Part shown: piece after piece, positions 5,034 to 7,331 of the stretch | How positions within the stretch are numbered: the first letter of the stretch is position 1 | Layout of the letters: each line of letters starts with the position of its first letter | Assembly: GCA_030045215.1 (NCBI GenBank) | Contig: JASIBJ010000326.1 | Coordinates: 1-7,331, forward strand | DNA: 7,331 nucleotides | Reading direction: 5' to 3' | Source of the DNA: Streptosporangiaceae bacterium | GTDB taxonomy: Bacteria > Actinomycetota > Actinomycetes > Streptosporangiales > Streptosporangiaceae | Notes under the pieces: generated by a model | What the model was told of the DNA's origin: nothing | Databases searched by the model: none | Seen by the model: the letters and a program-made list of their open reading frames with translations, nothing else | Position numbers and translations under genes: made by a program

Positions 5034-5942
5034 ATGCATGTCGTCGGCTTGGTGCTGCACCCTCAGCGCGATTCGTCCGAAGCCGTGAACGCGGTCCTGG
5101 AGTGGGCGGCGCGGCGCCATATCGAGGTGCTCGGGATCGAATCGGAGGTCGGGCGGCTGAACTGCGCCGCCAAGGCGGTCTCGGCCAGCGACCTAGGCAG
5201 ACGTTCCGACCTGGTCGTGAGCCTGGGCGGAGACGGCACGATGCTGCGGGCGATGCGGATAGCGGATCGCCAGCAGGCGCCGGTGCTCGGCGTGAACCTG
5301 GGCAAGCTGGGTTTCCTCGCCGAGGTCGACGTGCCTGACCTCCCTGATGCCCTGTCGGCCATCGATGCGAAGGAGTTCACGGTGGAGCCGCGGCTGGCCG
5401 TCGACGCTATGATCGACGGTCAGGTCGTAACCGCCTTCAACGACATTGCCCTGGTCCGCTACCCGGGAGAGCCGACCGCGCAGGTGGCGGTACGTGCGGG
5501 CGGGCAGCCGTTTGTGAGCTATGCGGCGGATGCAGTCGTCGTCGCGACCCCGACTGGCTCGACGGCCTACAGTTTCTCGGCTGGCGGCCCGATCGTCAGC
5601 CCTGCGGTGGAGGCACTGCTGGTCACCCCGGCCGCGCCGCACTCGGCCTATAACCGCGGCCTGGTCCTGTCGGTGCACGATGGCCTGGAACTGGACTTGC
5701 TGCCCGGCAGCGGCCGGCTGGCGGTCGAAGTCGACGGCCAAGTCGCCGCGAACGTGAGCCAGGGAGACCGGATCGTGGTGGAGCCCCGGCCGGGGGCCGC
5801 CCACGTGGTACGCCTAGGCCGCACCACTTTCTATCTGCGGGCCCGCCGCAAGCTCCGGCTCACCGACTCCGCGGAGATCATTCCGGTTACGAACCAGCCT
5901 CGGCGATTGCCGTCTGGTACAGGGCAGTCATATCAGTACTGA
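5034..5942 (+). CDS. NAD(+)/NADH kinase (ATP-NAD kinase family)
   Basis: Phosphorylates NAD to NADP in the cytoplasm. The 302 aa carry the family blocks in order: SLGGDGTMLRA (residues 63-73, catalytic Asp67), GVNLGKLGFLAEV (86-98), the nucleotide-binding motif as FNDIALV (135-141), ATPTGSTAYSFSAGGPIVSP (171-190) and a beta-rich C-terminus with VDGQ (233-236). The Asn-Glu pair is Asn-Asp here. The N-terminus VGLVLHPQRDS resembles the second NAD kinase type of actinobacteria rather than the tlyA-linked enzyme, and neither tlyA nor recN is adjacent; a paralogue elsewhere is likely but unseen. The ATG at 5034 is the only start codon after the in-frame stop at 4977. The enzyme normally ends near KLRLTDSAE (residue 281); the last 18 residues are an extra tail that overlaps the convergent protease gene by 56 bp. 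Confidence 0.93.
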   Translation: MHVVGLVLHPQRDSSEAVNAVLEWAARRHIEVLGIESEVGRLNCAAKAVSASDLGRRSDLVVSLGGDGTMLRAMRIADRQQAPVLGVNLGKLGFLAEVDVPDLPDALSAIDAKEFTVEPRLAVDAMIDGQVVTAFNDIALVRYPGEPTAQVAVRAGGQPFVSYAADAVVVATPTGSTAYSFSAGGPIVSPAVEALLVTPAAPHSAYNRGLVLSVHDGLELDLLPGSGRLAVEVDGQVAANVSQGDRIVVEPRPGAAHVVRLGRTTFYLRARRKLRLTDSAEIIPVTNQPRRLPSGTGQSYQY

Positions 5943-6651
5943 ACCGGGCCGCATACGACACAGACGGTGTGTCGCCGCCCTGCTCGTAGCCCCCGATGAC
6001 GCCGATCACGGTTCCCACGCTGCCCTGGGTGGTGGTGCTGGCCAGCAGCGGGCTGCCACTCGTTCCGTCCGCAAAGCCGCCGCAGTCGAAGACGAGTTGC
6101 GTCGTGCTGTAGGCCCGCGCCGTGTTGACGCAAGTGATCATCGTCCCGTCACCGTCCGGATACCCCGCAACCTCCACCTTCTGGCCGGGGGGCGCGCCGA
6201 ACCCGATTGCCTCGCCTCCGGTGATCTGCTGAATGCTGGCCTTGGAGCCGTGCTGGCTCACGACCAGGAACGCGAAGTCGTCGTCAGGATCGGCCGATGA
6301 ACTCCAGCGCGGGTCGACGATGACGCGGGTCACCGTCCAGATGCCGTAGGGCGTCTGCCCGTCGGCGTAGTCGGGGACGAAGGCGAATTCGCCCGCCGAG
6401 TGCGCGGTCACGCAGTGGGCCGCGGTGAGCACCAGGTCCCCGGACGGGCTGTCGACGACGCTGGCCGTGCAAAAGTGATTCCCGAGCGCACCAGTGGACG
6501 TCAGGGTGAACAGGGCGCCAACCGTCTGGGCCTGGCCAGGGATGGCGGTTACCGTGGGGGCACCCACGGCAGGAGCGGTGAGGATCAGGAAGCCGGCGCC
6601 GACGAGAGCAGCGATCACCACGGCTGCTGCCGTCACCAGCTTGATCAGCAA
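5887..6651 (-). CDS. Exported trypsin-like serine protease (S1 family)
   Basis: A 254-aa chymotrypsin-fold peptidase. A hydrophobic segment (residues 5-28) preceded by one Lys is a signal peptide or membrane anchor; if cleaved, the site is probably near AVGA-PT (about 31). The triad is complete: His79 in TAAHC, Asp125 in DDDFAFL and Ser198 in GTSGSP. Cys61/Cys80 and Cys174/Cys190 are placed for the usual disulfides. The C-terminus SYAARFSTDMTALYQTAI is typical of secreted actinobacterial members. No Gla, PDZ or other accessory domain is present. The start is uncertain: TTG at 6651 is the first start codon after the in-frame stop (6699-6697), but its AGGTGA lies only 1 nt upstream; GTG at 6636 is an alternative that would shorten the signal. 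The end overlaps the NAD kinase tail by 56 bp. Confidence 0.88.
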   Translation of the reverse strand: MLIKLVTAAAVVIAALVGAGFLILTAPAVGAPTVTAIPGQAQTVGALFTLTSTGALGNHFCTASVVDSPSGDLVLTAAHCVTAHSAGEFAFVPDYADGQTPYGIWTVTRVIVDPRWSSSADPDDDFAFLVVSQHGSKASIQQITGGEAIGFGAPPGQKVEVAGYPDGDGTMITCVNTARAYSTTQLVFDCGGFADGTSGSPLLASTTTQGSVGTVIGVIGGYEQGGDTPSVSYAARFSTDMTALYQTAIAEAGS

Positions 6652-6846
6652 GTCACCTGGGGCGCGGCCGGCTGGCTCCCGCCGCGTCCGCAGCCATCAA
6701 TCGTCCCGCCCCGCCGAGGGCACACGTGTCTCGCCCGGCGCATACCGCCCCTCTCAGTCGGGCCGGTTGCCCCCGGAACCGCCCTGTCAGTGCCCGTTTA
6801 CCATCTCGTGACCGTTCTGGCGGCCATGGTAAGGGCCGCAGCCGCG

Positions 6847-6867
6847 CAGGTAAATACACGTAACCTG
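6847..6867. promoter_or_regulatory. Operator-like imperfect palindrome upstream of the protease
   Basis: CAGGT and ACCTG arms flank an AT-rich 11-bp centre, giving a 21-bp near-palindrome centred at 6857. A TTACCAT/ATGGTAA inverted repeat lies about 15-50 nt closer to the protease, so four GGTAA/GGTTA-type half sites cluster in 70 nt. A repressor site is plausible, but no regulator gene is adjacent. Confidence 0.3.
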
Positions 6868-6910
6868 GAGATTTCCTGAGAGTAATGATTCCGCCAACTC
6901 CGGCTGGTCG

Positions 6911-6932
6911 CGCGGGGCGCCGCCGTCCCGCG
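6911..6932 (-). terminator. GC-rich hairpin after the DinB-family gene
   Basis: CGCGGGGC (6911-6918) pairs with GTCCCGCG (6925-6932), an 8-bp stem with one G-U pair and a 6-nt loop, 20 nt downstream of the DinB stop. There is no U-run. A terminator is the simplest reading. Confidence 0.42.
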
Positions 6933-6951
6933 AGCCTCCCGCGGCGCGCTG

Positions 6952-7331
6952 TCAGTCCGTCGTCGCCGCCCTTCGGGCCGTCTGATCGAGCTGGTCTCTA
7001 TAGGCCGCCCACCCGGCCTCATCGACATCCGGAAGGCTGGAGCTGTCTGGCCGCAAGCCGGCCGTGCCGTCGATGAGTTCCCTGACGATGTCGGCCTGCC
7101 CGGCATGCCGGTGCGTCTCGGCGGTCATGTGGGTCATGATGCGGTGCAGGGTAACCTCGCCGTGCTCGCCCGGCCACCACGGCACGCGACCGATCGCATC
7201 GATGCCCAGAGCGTTGAACGTCTGGTCCGCGTGGGCCCATGCTCTGCGGTACCAGCCGGTGATGTAATCGCGGGACTCGTCGGCGGTGGCCCACATATCG
7301 GCCAACGGCTCGCGCTCGAGCAACTCGTCGT
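6952..7331 (-). CDS. DinB/DUF664-family protein (5' partial)
   Basis: The C-terminal approximately 126 residues of a DinB-superfamily four-helix-bundle protein. The frame continues to the window edge, and full-length family members are about 165-190 aa, so some 40-60 N-terminal residues are missing. The diagnostic stretch is the helix HRIMTHMTAETHRHAGQADIV, whose two helix histidines (MTAETHRHAGQAD) are the usual metal-binding positions; the third ligand, normally near the N-terminus, is outside the window. The next residues, RELIDGTAG, are also typical of the DUF664 subgroup. Related proteins include metal-dependent thiol transferases (mycothiol or bacillithiol enzymes), but most, like this one, are uncharacterised. 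The stop at 6952 is followed by a GC-rich hairpin. A TTG at 7323 is an in-frame start candidate but too late for the family. Confidence 0.85.
   Translation of the reverse strand, partial: DELLEREPLADMWATADESRDYITGWYRRAWAHADQTFNALGIDAIGRVPWWPGEHGEVTLHRIMTHMTAETHRHAGQADIVRELIDGTAGLRPDSSSLPDVDEAGWAAYRDQLDQTARRAATTD

Larger units (their letters stand above)
6652..6951. other. 300-nt non-coding region with a cluster of short inverted repeats
   Basis: Lies between the protease start and the DinB stop. I see no supportable gene. It holds ACACGTGT (6722-6729), a perfect inverted repeat TTACCAT/ATGGTAA (6798-6804 and 6826-6832) and an imperfect 21-bp palindrome with CAGGT/ACCTG ends (6847-6867). The stretch 6847-6890 is distinctly AT-rich for this genome, as expected of a promoter or operator. 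No clear -35/-10 pair for the protease was found. Confidence 0.4.

Noticed and set aside
6775..6799. GGAACC ... CGTTT pair on the plus strand resembling an ECF promoter
   Set aside because: The spacer is short (14 nt) and no plus-strand gene lies downstream.
6653..6859. 68-codon minus-strand frame that starts with GTG and ends one base before the protease start
   Set aside because: Arg/Pro/Ala-rich, with no ribosome site and no resemblance to any family; it spans the repeat-rich probable regulatory region.

Overview
The window comes from a high-GC actinobacterium. Its base composition, GC-rich third codon positions, SigE-family ECF sigma factor, actinobacterial-type Maf protein and second-type NAD kinase suggest a Streptosporangiales- or Frankia-like soil organism. 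This placement is inferred from style; no marker gene is present.

Layout. (1) Positions 1-1413, plus strand: the end of a metal ABC importer operon, with two paralogous ABC-3 permeases; the first is cut by the window edge. (2) 1314-2889, minus strand: an ECF sigma factor followed 22 nt later by a single-pass membrane protein that is probably its regulator. A convincing ECF-type promoter lies just upstream, so the pair may be autoregulated. (3) 3012-4425, minus strand: a cytoplasmic SGNH/GDSL hydrolase followed by maf. The maf start has no Shine-Dalgarno but sits 6 nt after a -10 hexamer, the usual look of a leaderless transcript. (4) 4571-4807, minus strand: a small two-helix membrane protein. 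(5) 5034-5942, plus strand: an NAD kinase, preceded by a possible 18-codon leader ORF that ends 1 nt before its start. (6) 5887-6651, minus strand: an exported trypsin-like serine protease with a complete triad. (7) 6952-7331, minus strand: the C-terminal part of a DinB/DUF664-family protein, cut by the window edge. The 300 nt between the protease and the DinB gene hold a cluster of short inverted repeats but no supportable gene.

How the genes relate. No new multi-gene system is evident; these are mostly ordinary housekeeping and accessory actinobacterial genes in short operons. The most unusual architectural feature is two convergent gene pairs whose coding ends overlap: 100 bp between permease 2 and the sigma-factor regulator, and 56 bp between the NAD kinase and the protease. 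There is no room for conventional terminators at either junction. Other points to check are the ECF-type autoregulatory promoter, the Asn-Asp (rather than Asn-Glu) motif of the NAD kinase, the NAD kinase leader ORF, the leaderless maf and the operator-like repeats upstream of the protease. No tRNA, rRNA, CRISPR array or insertion sequence was seen.
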